Positions 53,820 through 64,000 are shown, numbered from the stretch's first letter. The stretch is 64,000 bases of DNA from Isoetes taiwanensis (GCA_021234155.1 JAJEKV010000059.1:188001-252000); one strand, 5' to 3'. Program-made: numbers and translations. The notes: generated by a model from the letters alone, not told the origin.

Positions 53820-55540
53820 CTTGATGAACACCCGGGCTCTTTATGAAAGAATTATGTTCACAATTCTGTTCATTCCTGCGGTCATTGCTGAGGTCATTTC
53901 TGTGCACTTGGACCTCCTCTTCAGCATAGGGAGAAATTGTAGATGGCCTCCATTAGTACAGTGGTCCATCCTCTCTTTTTAGTTTACTCTACCAAAGCTG
54001 TATTATTGAGAAAGTGTATTATTGAGCAAGTATTTTATAACTCTACTAGAGCTGTATAGGAGACAAGTGTATCATTGAGCCTCCCTTACTACAGTGGTGA
54101 ATCCTCTCTTTTTACTTTATTAAGTGCTGCCAGAGCTTCACATGGCACCGTACTGTACTGTAGGGAGAGATTCTGATCAATCGATAAGAATAATCCGAAT
54201 AGACAATCGTATTGTATTGTAAATGAATGAATTTCCAGTGATACAGTGGTCCATCTTCTCTAAGACCACACCACGTTCACATTGCAGATCACATGGGCTG
54301 TTTCAGAGAGGTACCACCATACCATCCCTCTCGTGAATCACGAGCAATTTCCCATGAATTTGTTTGGAGTATTATATTGTAGATGGTTCCATCTTCAGCA
54401 TTGCTTTCACGGTTTCACATGGCAGAGTTCCGTCTAATATATTAATATATGGTTGGGAGATAAGGTGTTAGCCCCAAATCCATAAGCACCATGCAGATCC
54501 TTGGAGTATTATATTCTAGATGGCTCCATCTTCAGGATCGCTTTCAATCAGCTTCACGATGAGCCTCCTTGATACAGTGAGTGGTCCATCCTCTTTTTAG
54601 GCAAATCCCTTAGACAAGTCTGTCCATCCTCTTTTAGACATAAGTAAGTAGACAGTAGTCCATCCAATTCTACACAGTTGTCAATCCAATTCTAGACAGT
54701 GGTCGTAATGTGTTTCTTTAATTGAAGATACACGTGCCATTGCAGTCTGCATAGATGGACCATAAACCATCATGAGGAATTTCCCATGGATTTCTTTGAA
54801 GTATTATATTGTAGATGGCTCCATTTTCAGCAGGAGTTTCCCTCTGATATGCCTCTGATATGCATGCTAGGCAACGTGTTAGCCCCAAGTCCATAACACA
54901 TTCCCCATGCATTTTCTTAGAGTATTAAGTTATATTATATTGAAATGCACCTGATTGATTCCATGGCCTCTTCGACCTGAATTGATTCCAGAGCTTCAAT
55001 TCTTCGATAAGGACAATCCTGTAGAAATAAATGGACCTCCATTGCTACAGTGGCTGTGGTCCATCCTGATCCTCTCTTGTCAGAGCTTCACATGGCAGCG
55101 GTTCATTTACAACAGTACTCTGAGATTCCCATTTAAGTTGTTTGAAAAGAGCCCCAGGCACTTCCCATGCCCATGGATTTCCTTGAAGTATTATTATATT
55201 GGAATGGACCTGAATTGATTCCAGGGCATCAATTGTTCGATAAGCATCAATTGTTCATTCATCTACAGAGTTGTCCTTACCGTAGATAAATGAACCTCAA
55301 TTGCTAATGGTACATCCTGATCCTCTCTTGTCAGAACTCTGTCCCGGTAATTGCAACTCTGTTCCGGTAATGCAATTTGATGCTCCTCCGATTCTAGATG
55401 ACACATGGACAGGGTTGCAGCGGTTCATTTACAAGAGTAGGTTAAGTACTCTGAGATTGGCAGCTATTCTGAGATTAATACTTGTTTGATAAGAGTCAGC
55501 GAGCCATCAGCCAAAGAGTATCAAGTAGATTGCAGGCTAG
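53820..55540. other. Intergenic region between divergent paralogues, made of decayed duplications
   Basis: The phrases AGTGGTCCATCCTCT, GAGTATTATATTGTAGATGG(C)TCCATCTTCAG and CACATGGCAG(C)GGTTCATTTAC recur several times. 54,960-55,150 and 55,205-55,460 are clearly duplicated. A shared divergent promoter would lie here, but no convincing TATA box could be assigned. Confidence 0.5.
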
Positions 55541-56323
55541 ATGGCTCCTCTTCTTCTGACTGCCGAGCAAGCTCGCCGTAACTTAGAATTGTTGAAATAT
55601 GAAGGCAGCAAGAAGATCAAGACAGAAGATCTTCCAGGGGCGACTAGCATTGGCGAAGCCATTAGCGGAGCTAGTGCTATCAACTTGCCCGAAAAGGCTT
55701 ACCCTCCTCCTTCAAACGTGGAGACGTTTCAGAATCCAAAGCTTCATGCTGATGTCCTTTCTACTTTTCTTGCCACAGCCATGGCCAGCGTCAACTATAC
55801 CCCCACCAATGCAACTGGAGATCCTGCAAAGGAAGCCAAAGGGTTTGCAGATCTACTTTCCGCCCTGGTAGGCTTTGGGAGCTACATGCCTTTGGTAAGC
55901 TCCGCCAAACGAGACTTTAGTTTTGGCAAAGTATACTGTAAGGCATTGTTAGAGGAGATTGAGTCGTTTGTTGGTGAAAGTGGCATTCAGAATCCAACCA
56001 TCGTGATTAGGCAGCTCCTAATTCAAGCTTCTTCTTTGACAAGCATAGAAGAGACGCAGACTATGTTTGTTGGGTATCACTTCGAAGGTGCAGAAAGCAA
56101 CCCAGCACTCTGCATATTCCATGGCATTGCCAAAATGTCACGCACAGATCTTGGTAAAAGTATGCCAACTCCCAACCAGTCCATCGTAGTGCGATCCTAC
56201 AAATATGAAATCATCAGTAAGCTTGTGAGCAGCATGGCTGAGGCATTGGCTATCACTGTAGTGCCTGCAGAGACCCTTATCAAAACCATCAACAACGCGC
56301 TCTTCCTGCTCCCCAGTAACTAA
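55541..56323 (+). CDS. Intact 260-codon single-exon protein, family unassigned
   Basis: The ATG at 55,541 is the first in the frame and the paralogue confirms the start region; the TAA is at 56,321-56,323. There is no signal peptide (N-terminus MAPLLLTAEQARRNLELLK) and no obvious membrane span. Residues 1-60 form a leader with a Pro-rich YPPPSN turn. Residues 68-84 (LHADVLSTFLATAMASV) are probably helical. A Gly/Ser loop and further amphipathic helices follow (KVYCKALLEEIESFVG; VIRQLLIQASSLTS). A strand-rich stretch (FVGYHFEGAESNPALCIFHG) precedes a C-terminal helix (ISKLVSSMAEALAI). Only three cysteines. I do not recognise the family. The alternating helix/strand order could fit a small single-domain alpha/beta fold, but no function should be assigned. 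A Helitron begins 18 bp after the stop, so the native 3' region has been replaced. Confidence 0.85.
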   Translation: MAPLLLTAEQARRNLELLKYEGSKKIKTEDLPGATSIGEAISGASAINLPEKAYPPPSNVETFQNPKLHADVLSTFLATAMASVNYTPTNATGDPAKEAKGFADLLSALVGFGSYMPLVSSAKRDFSFGKVYCKALLEEIESFVGESGIQNPTIVIRQLLIQASSLTSIEETQTMFVGYHFEGAESNPALCIFHGIAKMSRTDLGKSMPTPNQSIVVRSYKYEIISKLVSSMAEALAITVVPAETLIKTINNALFLLPSN

Positions 56324-56746
56324 GCTAGCTTATATTGAAAACTAGTTAAGGTGCCCAGCGTTGCTGGGCACAGGTTGGAACTGGCAATGTTGGAGACCTA
56401 GAAATAATATGGAACTGGTAATGTTGGTGGCCTAGAAATAATAAGGTTGCATTGTAAAATGACGCTGCCTAGCATTGTTAGGCTATAAGGTGGTTGGTGT
56501 CCTGGCATTTGGAAGATTGGACCTAGATTGGCATAGAATTTAGTTCTAGCAACTTCTTGGGTATCGATAATTTTAAATGTCTTTATCTATTGTGTCTATT
56601 GTGTACAGTTGAATACATCCAATGCACCATATGGTGGTGGTGTTGGCCACTTATGATTTACTGTTGAATTGGAAGTAGACTATATTGACAGGGATGACCA
56701 AATCTTTATGTCAGCTGAATTTTTTATAGTATACGTAACGAAGATT

Positions 56747-57080
56747 TAAACATTGTTCTTGCGTTTTGGCTACACTACACGCAGATCCACATGCAGTTTA
56801 AACAGAATTGAAGGAATATGCGAACAAATAACAAATATTTAAACATTGTTCTTGCATTTTGGCTGCACTACACGCAGATCCACATGCAGTTTAAACAGAA
56901 TTGAAGGAATATGCGAACAAAATCAATATTAATAGATTATCACATTTATACAAACAAATCACATGTTGATTTAAACATTCTTCTTGCGTTTTGGCTGCAC
57001 TACACGCACATCCACATGCCGTTTAAACAGAATTGAAGGAATATGCGAACAAATAACGAAGATTTAAACATTGTTCTTCA
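56747..57080 (+). repeat. Three imperfect tandem copies of a 90-130 bp unit
   Basis: The phrase TTCTTGCGTTTTGGCT followed by CACTACACGCAGATCCACATG, then TTTAAACAGAATTGAAGGAA, occurs at about 56,757, 56,850 and 56,981. Confidence 0.8.
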
Positions 57081-58600
57081 ACTGACTACCTTCATTAGTC
57101 GTCACTGAGCAAGAAATCACAGGCCCCTAGAGCTTGCTTGGAGGGAACAAAAACATAAGGCATGTTCTGCAAGCATTTAACATATTCCAGGATTAAGAAA
57201 GGCAATAGAAGAATCATCACGAACGAATAACACAGATGAATCTTCAATCAAAAGAATAACACAGATGAATTATCTTGAGTAACTAATCAACTGACAGAAC
57301 ATGCTTTCAAGTATTCAATAACCATGTGAATTTTGAAAAACATTACTGGAAACTTGGGTTAAATATTTGCTGCTTGCAACATCAATGATGTAAAAGAAAG
57401 AAACCAGCATATTTACATTAAAAGAAACCAGATGCATCAAAGAAGTTTAAATCAAAGAAACAAAACTGCGATATTTTATGCTTCAAATCACATGCATGTA
57501 TCGAATCCGCAATGGAACATCCGAGGTCCTTGATCATAATGGTGGAGCTTCCCCGATGCAAAGCTGCTACAATCTGTTCAATCTATCCGCTACAATTTGA
57601 TGAAATCTGTTCATATCCAATGCTATCTGTTCATATCCTATGCAATCTGTTCTACAATCTATCCGCTACAATCTATGTTCTTCAAAGGATATCAACTGCA
57701 ACTCAATATAAAAAGTAAGTGGGGGAATGGGATCCTTTTTTTTGTTATCTACTTATGACATTTCATGCGTATATTTTGTGCACTCGCACATCTCGACATT
57801 GTTTCTAGCATGGTTCTCATATCATAAGCCGCAAAGAAAGAAAAGCCATGCACGGTAGAGGAATAAGTAAAACACTAATCAGCTAATGATTTTCCATCTA
57901 GTCTTTGGCGAGACCCATGCCTCTGCTGGAAGCTAAATTAATGCTAGCCATGAAATAATCTTTGGTCAATGAAATGATGATAAACCAAATAATGATAATT
58001 AGCAAAACTTGCATTACCTTCCTTTCTCTCAGATATCGTTTCAAACTCAATGAAGCCAATAGAGAACATTAAGATTTCCAAAAACGCTACCGCTCACTCT
58101 ATATATGCTTAAATTCAAACAAAGTTACATGTACCGATTTGTGAACCGCTGCAACCACCTTTGGCAATGGAGTATAGTGGACATTAGACAATCAAATATT
58201 GTATATTTAAAAGTAAAATAAGCTTGTAATAATCCATCGTTTATACCTTTCCATACAAATACGTAAAGCTTTTTTCTCGCTTCTCACTTTCTCTTAATGA
58301 AAATTGTCATGAACTCCCCGCAAGTAGATATGTAGTGAGCACTCTATACAAATAACACAAAAATGAGAATAGAATCGGACATGCATGCCTCTTTGAGGGG
58401 CAAAGTGAGCAAGGCATGAGTTGCTAAGCCTAAGCGACCTCGACCCAATGACCTCATCCTCTTGCTCGCCATAGCCACACGACCACATGACCTCACGATT
58501 CTGATCTTAGAACCAGCTTCATCATCATAGTGCGGACACCATTTCGGCCCGGACACCAGAAGCTCCATCAAGGCTCTCTAAAAGAGCTTATAGTCTGATA
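57081..58600. other. Helitron interior, no gene recognised
   Basis: At 57,585-57,675 the phrases ATCTGTTCATATCC and ACAATCTATCCGCTACAATC recur. No domain is visible on either strand. Confidence 0.4.
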
Positions 58601-58639
58601 CCATTCACGGATAGGCATAACGAAAAACCCATGCTTAAG

Positions 58640-58930
58640 AACCATAGCCATAGTCGGACCATTGGCCTTTGGGCAGAAAAGCCATGCCCAGATGTTTATG
58701 TCTGTTATATCCGGTGCATTGGCGTTTGGAGTACCCTCTGCTTGAGCCGAAGAGAAATTTTGCTTAAGAACATCTTAAGAAAAGCCATGCCCAGTTGTTT
58801 GGGTCTGCAATACGTCTTAAGAAACCCAGTTGTTTGGGTCTGCCATAGCCGGACCATTGGCCTTTGGGCAGAAAAGCCATGCCCAGTTGTTTGGGTCTGC
58901 CATAGCCGGAGCATTGGCGTTTGGAGCGCA
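58640..58930 (+). repeat. CATTGGCCTTTGGGCAGAAAAGCCATGCCC-type repeats
   Basis: Several copies of CATAGCCGGACCATTGGC(C), TTTGGGCAGAAAAGCCATG and CCCAGTTGTTTGGGTCTG alternate irregularly; each contains short self-complementary GGGC/GCCC parts. Confidence 0.8.
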
Positions 58931-59081
58931 CAGCCCTAACCTAGTGCCCTAACCCGTCACGTCAGGCTATAGTTTTTTGTTGAGGACGTTGCACCATCTC
59001 CACCATTGTTATACTTGATCAATTCCAGGCCGTCAGATTTAGGGCGTGGTCCATTACTTGCAGTAAAACATTATATTGTTA

Positions 59082-59110
59082 CTAGAAAATTGCCCACCGT
59101 TGGTGGGCTT
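59082..59110 (-). mobile_element. Helitron 3' end, second variant hairpin
   Basis: Minus strand: GCCCACC-AAC-GGTGGGC, AATTTT, CTAG then T (terminus 59,082). It is inserted in the 5' edge of the Helitron to its left. The 5' end of this copy was not located. Confidence 0.7.
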
Positions 59111-60702
59111 TCTATGTGATATGAAGATTGGGATACTAATGTGTTGTCTATGAGCAAGTGACGTTAAAGTACGGGGTACAGTTTGTCTTGTTTGGAAGCC
59201 CCTTAAAGATGTAGATCCCATACTTCTACGCCCTTTTGTTAAAGCCAACGACGTATGCCATTTCAAGCATGGAAAACATTATTGCCTGTTTGAGCAGCTT
59301 GCAATGTTCAAAAGGCAGTAGAAGGGAACTGAAAGTTGCAGAACCCTGAAGTTGAAGCCTGAAGTGGCAATGACAAATGCAGCTTCAAACCCTATCTAAT
59401 ATTGGAAAACCAATCATGTAGGCATGTAGACTAACTGAGAGACATAAATAACATACAGGGGTCTTAATCCAAAACTAATTCAAGAGTGTTATGGTTGGAA
59501 TGACCTAACTGAGATTCATAAATAATTCTATACCAATTTTCATATAGATCTTCATACATTGCTTTTCGTCAAGCATAAGATATGTACAAATGTGCCCAGT
59601 TGGTATGAGGAATTACATATATTCTTGGGGTAGTTAACCCTTGTCCATCTGAAAAATAGGTGGTCAAGTTCAAGGGATCTATATAGAATAACCATACAAT
59701 GTCAAAGTATAGCAAAAGTGATGCATGAAGCATTGCCATTTGCTATAGCTCTATTTGCATCAGTATCTAAGTTGCAACTATAGCCATCAAATAATGCATG
59801 GGCTTTGAAATATATCTAAGTTGCAACTATAGCCATCAAATAATGCATGGGCTTTGAAATAGCTTTCACTTAAATCAATTCAACGCATGGCCTCACTTAA
59901 AGAGAAAAATGCCTAGCATATGTACTTATTTGTATGGTGTCTTCTTGAAAAAACTCTTTATGATGTCCTCTTTATAATGTTCACATATAACGTTAGGATG
60001 AACTTCCAAAACTACAAAATGGCGATGCCTTCTAAGACAGTGAAATACTATTTATGTATTGGAATTTCTTCGTAAACATTGAAACAGGCAATCATTTTCA
60101 TTGCCACATTCACTCTGTCCAACACCTCACACATGCAAGAATTTAATGCGAAACACTTGGAAGGCATAGCCATTTGCAAACACATATGCTGAAAATGTGG
60201 AAATCGCCCCAAAATGATATCTAATCGGCCAATTGTTGAAGATTGTTTTATGCAAGAAATGAGATACTGAGTCAGCAAAGAGAAATGAGTTCTTAGACTG
60301 CCAGCAAAATATAACAAAAGCATAAAACAAATAGCTTATAATTCTGGCCATGGCTTTTCATATCGAACAGAGTGCTGGAACAGATTGCTGAACTTTATCT
60401 CGGACAATTTGGAACCATGGCAGACAGATTGAATTTGCACAAGAACCCATGCAAGGAGAAACAATGAAAATATGGGAAGTATATGTGCATCTTCGGATCT
60501 GTGGTAAGCCACATTTCAACAAAAAGAGCTGGCCAAAATTCTTACCTAAGATGCCTTCTATCTATTGGAATGCTAGAGGTGGATTAGGTGCAGATAAAGG
60601 CAAGAAATCTACAGCATGATGTTCTCAATGTGGTGAAGGCCATGTGCATACATTTGACAATTTGCGTAGACTTCGTGCATATTATTATATAGACATTAAA
60701 AA
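59111..60702. other. No assigned gene; one 49-bp duplication
   Basis: 59,765-59,862 is a tandem pair of 49 bp (ATCTAAGTTGCAACTATAGC). The + frame at 60,380-60,600 (ending YWNARGGLGADKGKK) is faintly reminiscent of retroelement endonuclease leaders but too weak to call. Confidence 0.35.
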
Positions 60703-60800
60703 ATTCACACCTTTTTTATACGCACATGACTAACAATACTTTGCATCTTGATGAAGATGTTGCTTGCAAATTGTGCATTTTGTAGTTCCATATTTGAGTC
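60703..60800 (-). pseudogene. CRIPT fragment
   Basis: The minus strand reads YGTTKCTICKQHLHQDAKYC, a stop, then SCAYKKGV. Plant CRIPT has a near-identical zinc-binding stretch with CxxC, His and YCxxCAYKKGVC. Only about 32 of some 100 residues remain, and the codon after YC is TAG. CRIPT is a small conserved Cys-rich protein linked to the minor spliceosome. It looks like a captured or retro-copied exon that has decayed. Confidence 0.75.
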
Positions 60801-61366
60801 CATCAAATGCTAAGTGCAAAATGCACCTTGATCTGATATGCTTCAGATATCTCTTCCTGTAAATTATGGTTTTCCCGCGTATAGAGGGCCATCCTATTCT
60901 TGCATGCCAGTCCAAACTCTAAAATTCAGGAGATAGGATAGTTTCTACAACCTGAAAATTGCTCAATACAACACTGCAATACATGTTCCAGTCTCATTTT
61001 CCCACAGGACATTAAACAAATATGCCCATCTTACTTTTCAAATTTATCAAATCTTCCAAGAAATATAACTGAGCATGTATCATCCAAAAATGTTTTCTTC
61101 TGTTATACATGACTTCATCTATGAATAGAATCCATAGATAAAGAGGACAAAAATCTATGCTGCAAATCCCCGCATTAGGATGCTTTTAAGTAGTTTGGTG
61201 TCAGAAAGCTATATCCAGAGATGGCAGACAAAAATGTACGCTTGCCATGGGCGTCATAGCCAACAGCAAAGGCAACGGCAAAGGTAGGTCCAGACTGAAA
61301 GTTCCTGTCATGGATCTTTAAAACTTGTTGTGCAGCTATGGTATGCAGCTATTCCTCCTAATATAC
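60801..61366. other. No gene recognised
   Basis: AT-rich; upstream minus-strand codons may be a decayed continuation of the CRIPT fragment, but this is not recognisable. Confidence 0.35.
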
Positions 61367-62115
61367 TGACGCATCGCTTGTTGATTCCACGCTATATAGA
61401 AAGAATTTACAGTTACGACTGCCCTGGACATTGATGATTTCAAAAAATGCAGTCATATAGAAAACAATTTGCACATTCACAGACAGACGACAGCCTCTGA
61501 AATCTTGAAGCAGATCCGTTTGAAAGCAATGTGTGCAATGTGTGCAATGTGTTCATGTCATGGATCTTTTGCAGCTATTTCTCCTGATGTCTTTGTTTCA
61601 CTACTGGAATCAAAGAGTTCGCATGATCTATCTTCGTTCTTCTAAGCAGTACTTTCTGGTTGTATTTGAAATAGCTTTCGAAGGCATCTGAGTCCTAGCT
61701 CTGCTTGCATTATCAGCGGAGGGACAGAAGACCAAAAAGGACAAAATCAAAGACTCGTCAGTGACGAATAAAAGCAAACCCAAAGACTTACCTGTGTCGA
61801 TTGCGAGGCTGGACATACGTGTTGGTCATATAACAGAAGTGAAAAGACATCCAGATGCTGACACTTTATATGTTGAGAATATAGATGTCGGACAGGCAAT
61901 GCCTCAAACTGTTGTGAACAGCCTATTAAGTCTGAAAGCTAAAAACATATTGATGCATCGCTTGTTGATTCCATGCTATATAGAAAGAATTTACAGTTAC
62001 AAATGCACTGAACATTGATGATTTCAAGAAATAGAGTCATATAGAAAACAATTTGCACGTTCACAGGCAAAGAGGGCAACCTCTGAAATCTTGAAGCAGA
62101 TCAGTTTGAAAGGTA
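61367..62115 (+). repeat. Direct repeat of about 160 bp flanking a tRNA-binding-domain fragment
   Basis: 61,367-61,525 and 61,954-62,115 are direct copies with scattered changes (CATCGCTTGTTGATTCCA, CTATATAGAAAGAATTTACA, GAAATCTTGAAGCAGATC). The gene fragment at 61,700-61,924 lies between them. Confidence 0.85.
61700..61924 (+). pseudogene. tRNA-binding (EMAPII/MetRS-type OB-fold) domain fragment
   Basis: A Lys-rich linker (QKTKKDKIKDSS) is followed by VSIARLDIRVGHITEVKRHP, then DADTLYVENIDVGQAMPQTV and VNSL. This matches the start of the tRNA-binding domain (SRLDIRVGxIxxxxxHPDADxLYVExIDVGxxxPRTVVSGL) of AIMP1/Arc1p-like proteins and some methionyl-tRNA synthetases. Such domains hold tRNA for the synthetase in the cytosol. 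Only the first 55 or so of about 105 residues are present, in one open frame. It ends abruptly near 61,924 without a splice donor that I can identify. Confidence 0.8.
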
Positions 62116-62559
62116 TGTGTGCAGAAACCTCTAAATATATGAAGCCCCAAAACACTTGAAGCCCATAGGCATTGGCAAACAAAAGCCCATAGGCCCATGT
62201 GCAGTGGCTGTGCTCCAGGGGTGATCAAGGAAAACCTTTCTTCAATACACAGCAACAGAAAAGCCATACTTTCGACCTTCATTCCGGAAGCCAGGGCAGA
62301 AGAAAGCACAAAAGGAAAGAAAAATCAGAATATTTCCCTGCTTTAGTAACCCCTCTTGGACGTCCAAATGCAGCGAGGAGAAGAAACCCCAAGAGCCCTA
62401 AAGCATTAATAAACTGTGACATTCAGGTTAATACTCTCAATAACACAAACGTACCTTGCTTTATTTCTTTTCCTTTGTATTTGTTTCACAACAATATGAA
62501 CTCCAAGTTTAATAGTAATCACCCCAACCACATAACCCATCCTTGAAATGATGAATCCA
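62116..62559. other. No gene recognised
   Basis: A + frame (62,199-62,546) is Lys/Arg-rich but not recognisable. Confidence 0.35.
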
Positions 62560-63032
62560 AAAATCCAGAATGCATCCCTTATTATAATCTCCCAACGTTC
62601 TGTCTTAGAGATGACCTTGGTGGCTTCATGACAATTCATGCACACGTGCAAATTCTTTGTTGCTCGAATAGTTAAAGCTTCCGATTTTTCCTCATCTGAA
62701 ATATAGTGTAATACCAGGTCAAGTTTTGCTGTATAACCACCCTCCTTTATTTGTTTATTTAACCTCCTTAATGTGGAATGAATCTCCTCAATTTGTGGGC
62801 GGCTTTATCTCCAACAATTGCCAACCTCAATCCATGCTTTTGCAGTTTCTTTTATGCGGTTGCAGTCTGTTTCTTCAGCTTTATGCCACATTTGAGCATC
62901 AGAAAAGATGCCCGACATCATGAAGTATGCTGCAAAATGATGAGGGTCCAATTTGATAGCCTGTTCAAAGCAATGACTACATAGCTCAACACTGCCATGG
63001 TCTTGCATGCAGAAAGTAAGATATCCAGCCAA
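62560..63032 (-). pseudogene. DYW-type PPR C-terminus (E, E+ and partial DYW)
   Basis: The minus strand reads CFEQAIKLDPHHFAAYFMM, SGIFSDAQMWHKAEE and AKAWIEV (E domain). After a phase change come PQIEEIHSTLRRLNKQIKEG (E+) and KNLHVCMNCHEATKVISKTE with IIIRDA (DYW). The deaminase catalytic HxE region that should lie between the E+ segment and KNLHVC is missing: the sequence jumps from the 'SDEEKSEAL' stretch to 'TIRATKNL'. The CxxCH zinc ligands remain. The terminal DYW tripeptide is replaced by unrelated sequence. DYW proteins edit organellar transcripts; this fragment cannot. Confidence 0.85.
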
Positions 63033-63393
63033 TCATAATCAACCAAGGTAGGCTTTCTGCCCGAAGTAGATGACCTGTTCATCCAAGAAGATCAGCAAAA
63101 CACATATAATGGTAAGAGCTTGGCATAATACCATGATCTTTCTGCATAGATTTCAAGTACATTCACCCCTCGTTCACTGCCGTAAGAGCCAAACAAAACC
63201 TAAACTGCTAGATTTGCTAGTGAATACAACAATTTCTAGAGCGCTGCCGTCTAAACAAAAGGTAAGGACGTTTTCTCTTGAGGCGGAACCCTAGAACTCG
63301 AGATTTGTTTTAAAAGGACCCTAGAGCTTTCTCGGCCATCCAATCCAAAGGGGCAAGTGATATTGCCATAACCAGAAGCTCTGTATCTTATTT
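63033..63393. other. No gene recognised
   Basis: Short frames only; the minus strand may contain a decayed upstream PPR portion that I cannot support. Confidence 0.3.
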
Positions 63394-63505
63394 GTTCTTG
63401 GTAAGAAAATGTTGGATGACAGAGCGGCAAGATGGTAAAGCAGGCAGACGTTCTTGGTGAGAAAATGCTGGATAACAGAGCGGCAAGATGGTAAAGCAGG
63501 CAGAT
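63394..63505 (+). repeat. 56-bp tandem duplication
   Basis: GTTCTTGGTAAGAAAATG and the following 38 bases are repeated once with three or four changes (GTTCTTGGTGAGAAAATG). Confidence 0.85.
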
Positions 63506-63684
63506 ATCTCCGATCCTCATCTCCGATCCTCATCCTCGATCAAGCACCCTAAATTTGCCTGCCTAAATTGAACCCAAAATTGAAATCGGCTAATGCTTAG
63601 GGTTTACGTGTCCTTTTTTTTTAATATTTTTTGGACGTCACTTTTTTAGCCTTTTTTACGCCACTTTTTAGCCCTAAGATCCTA

Positions 63685-64000
63685 TCCTATATTATTATTA
63701 TAAAATTATAGTGTATGTCTGTCTTGAATGGCGCCCTAGATTGGGCGGCTGAGATTTCGCTAGGCCACGTGGCATCATCTGCATCGTTACCTAATTAGGT
63801 TTTTTTTTGCGGCCAAGCTTAATGTTTTCCCTTGATTTTGCATCTATCTCCTCTCGGTATGGTTTCGGTATGGTCTCGGTATGATTTTTGCATCTCATCT
63901 TCAGTTCTCGATGATGGCTATGGCGGGCACCTGAGCGGTTTTATGTCGATGGATGCCCATGACGTCTGCTGTATAGATGAATTCAGGGACGGCGGCCAGG
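63685..64000 (+). mobile_element. Helitron 5' end, continuing beyond the window
   Basis: A then TCCTATATTATTATTATAAA (terminus about 63,685), followed by GTGTATGTCTGTC, GCCCTAGATTGGGCGGCTGA and CACGTGGCATCATC. This is the same order of phrases as the inverted 5' ends at 6,257 and 9,358. The element runs off the right edge. Confidence 0.75.

Larger units (their letters stand above)
56342..59081 (-). mobile_element. Helitron, about 2.74 kb, directly behind the 260-codon gene
   Basis: The 3' end on the minus strand is GCCCAGC-AAC-GCTGGGC, ACCTTAA, CTAG then T (terminus 56,342). The 5'-end region at 58,930-59,081 has the usual inverted phrases (GCCGTCAGATTTAGGGCG) and an AT-rich edge that is cut by a further Helitron 3' end at 59,082. 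No helicase and no recognised captured gene. Confidence 0.7.

Noticed and set aside
55541-56323. Assigning the 260-codon protein to a pore-forming or insecticidal class
   Set aside because: The helix/strand order is only loosely compatible with several small folds; no diagnostic motif is visible, so no function is claimed.
60380-60600. LINE-type fragment
   Set aside because: One short phrase (YWNARGGLG) is suggestive, but no endonuclease or RT motif supports it.
1-64000. tRNA, rRNA, organellar insertion or viral genome segments
   Set aside because: No cloverleaf, rRNA core or organellar gene was recognised, and no viral replicase or capsid motif apart from the copia retrotransposon.

Overview
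This window looks like nuclear DNA of a land plant with a large, transposon-packed genome. A fern is the best guess. The reasons are many decayed PLS/E/DYW-type pentatricopeptide repeat (PPR) genes, plant TRM, BAHD and BCCIP gene fragments, a Ty1/copia element primed by initiator tRNA-Met, and GT-AG introns. The species is an inference. I see no rRNA, tRNA, CRISPR array or bacterial-style operon.

Layout. 0-10.7 kb: a perfect 105-bp foldback, then nested minus-strand Helitrons whose 3' ends carry a GCCCAGC/GCTGGGC hairpin followed by CTAG. One of them contains about 900 bp of almost pure pyrimidine. An array of 28-bp palindromes follows. 10.7-17.5 kb: no convincing gene. 17.5-20 kb: minus-strand PPR fragments, one fused to an ankyrin fragment. 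20.06-23.66 kb: a region bounded by 107-bp inverted repeats, with an inner inverted repeat, hairpin repeats and a captured BAHD acyltransferase exon. 24.1-28.2 kb: a PPR pseudogene split by a 2.56-kb Helitron that carries a decayed BCCIP/BCP1 fragment.

28.8-39.2 kb: an unnamed multi-exon gene ('gene X', coiled coil plus zinc-finger-like segment). It is interrupted by a 3.15-kb inverted-repeat element with a TA target duplication and by a 5.05-kb copia element with an AACTG duplication. Removing either insertion restores the local reading frame. 41.6-46.3 kb: a 218-bp tandem repeat, an acidic ORF and a second unnamed decayed gene on the minus strand ('gene Y'). 46.6-49.6 kb: two PPR fragments joined to a TRM/LONGIFOLIA-like (DUF4378) fragment. 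50.1-51.6 kb: an unnamed fragment with a 387-bp direct duplication. 52.56-53.19 kb: a 637-bp non-autonomous hAT element with an 8-bp duplication.

53.4-56.3 kb holds the only clearly intact chromosomal gene, a 260-codon single-exon ORF of unassigned function, with a truncated paralogue in divergent orientation 1.8 kb upstream. 56.3-64 kb: further Helitrons and gene crumbs (CRIPT, a tRNA-binding domain, a PPR E/DYW C-terminus).

Two themes stand out. Several insertions can be undone on paper to recover the host reading frame. And unrelated families of short palindromes or hairpins recur in arrays; three of the arrays lie inside elements bounded by inverted repeats, which suggests element-specific internal binding sites.
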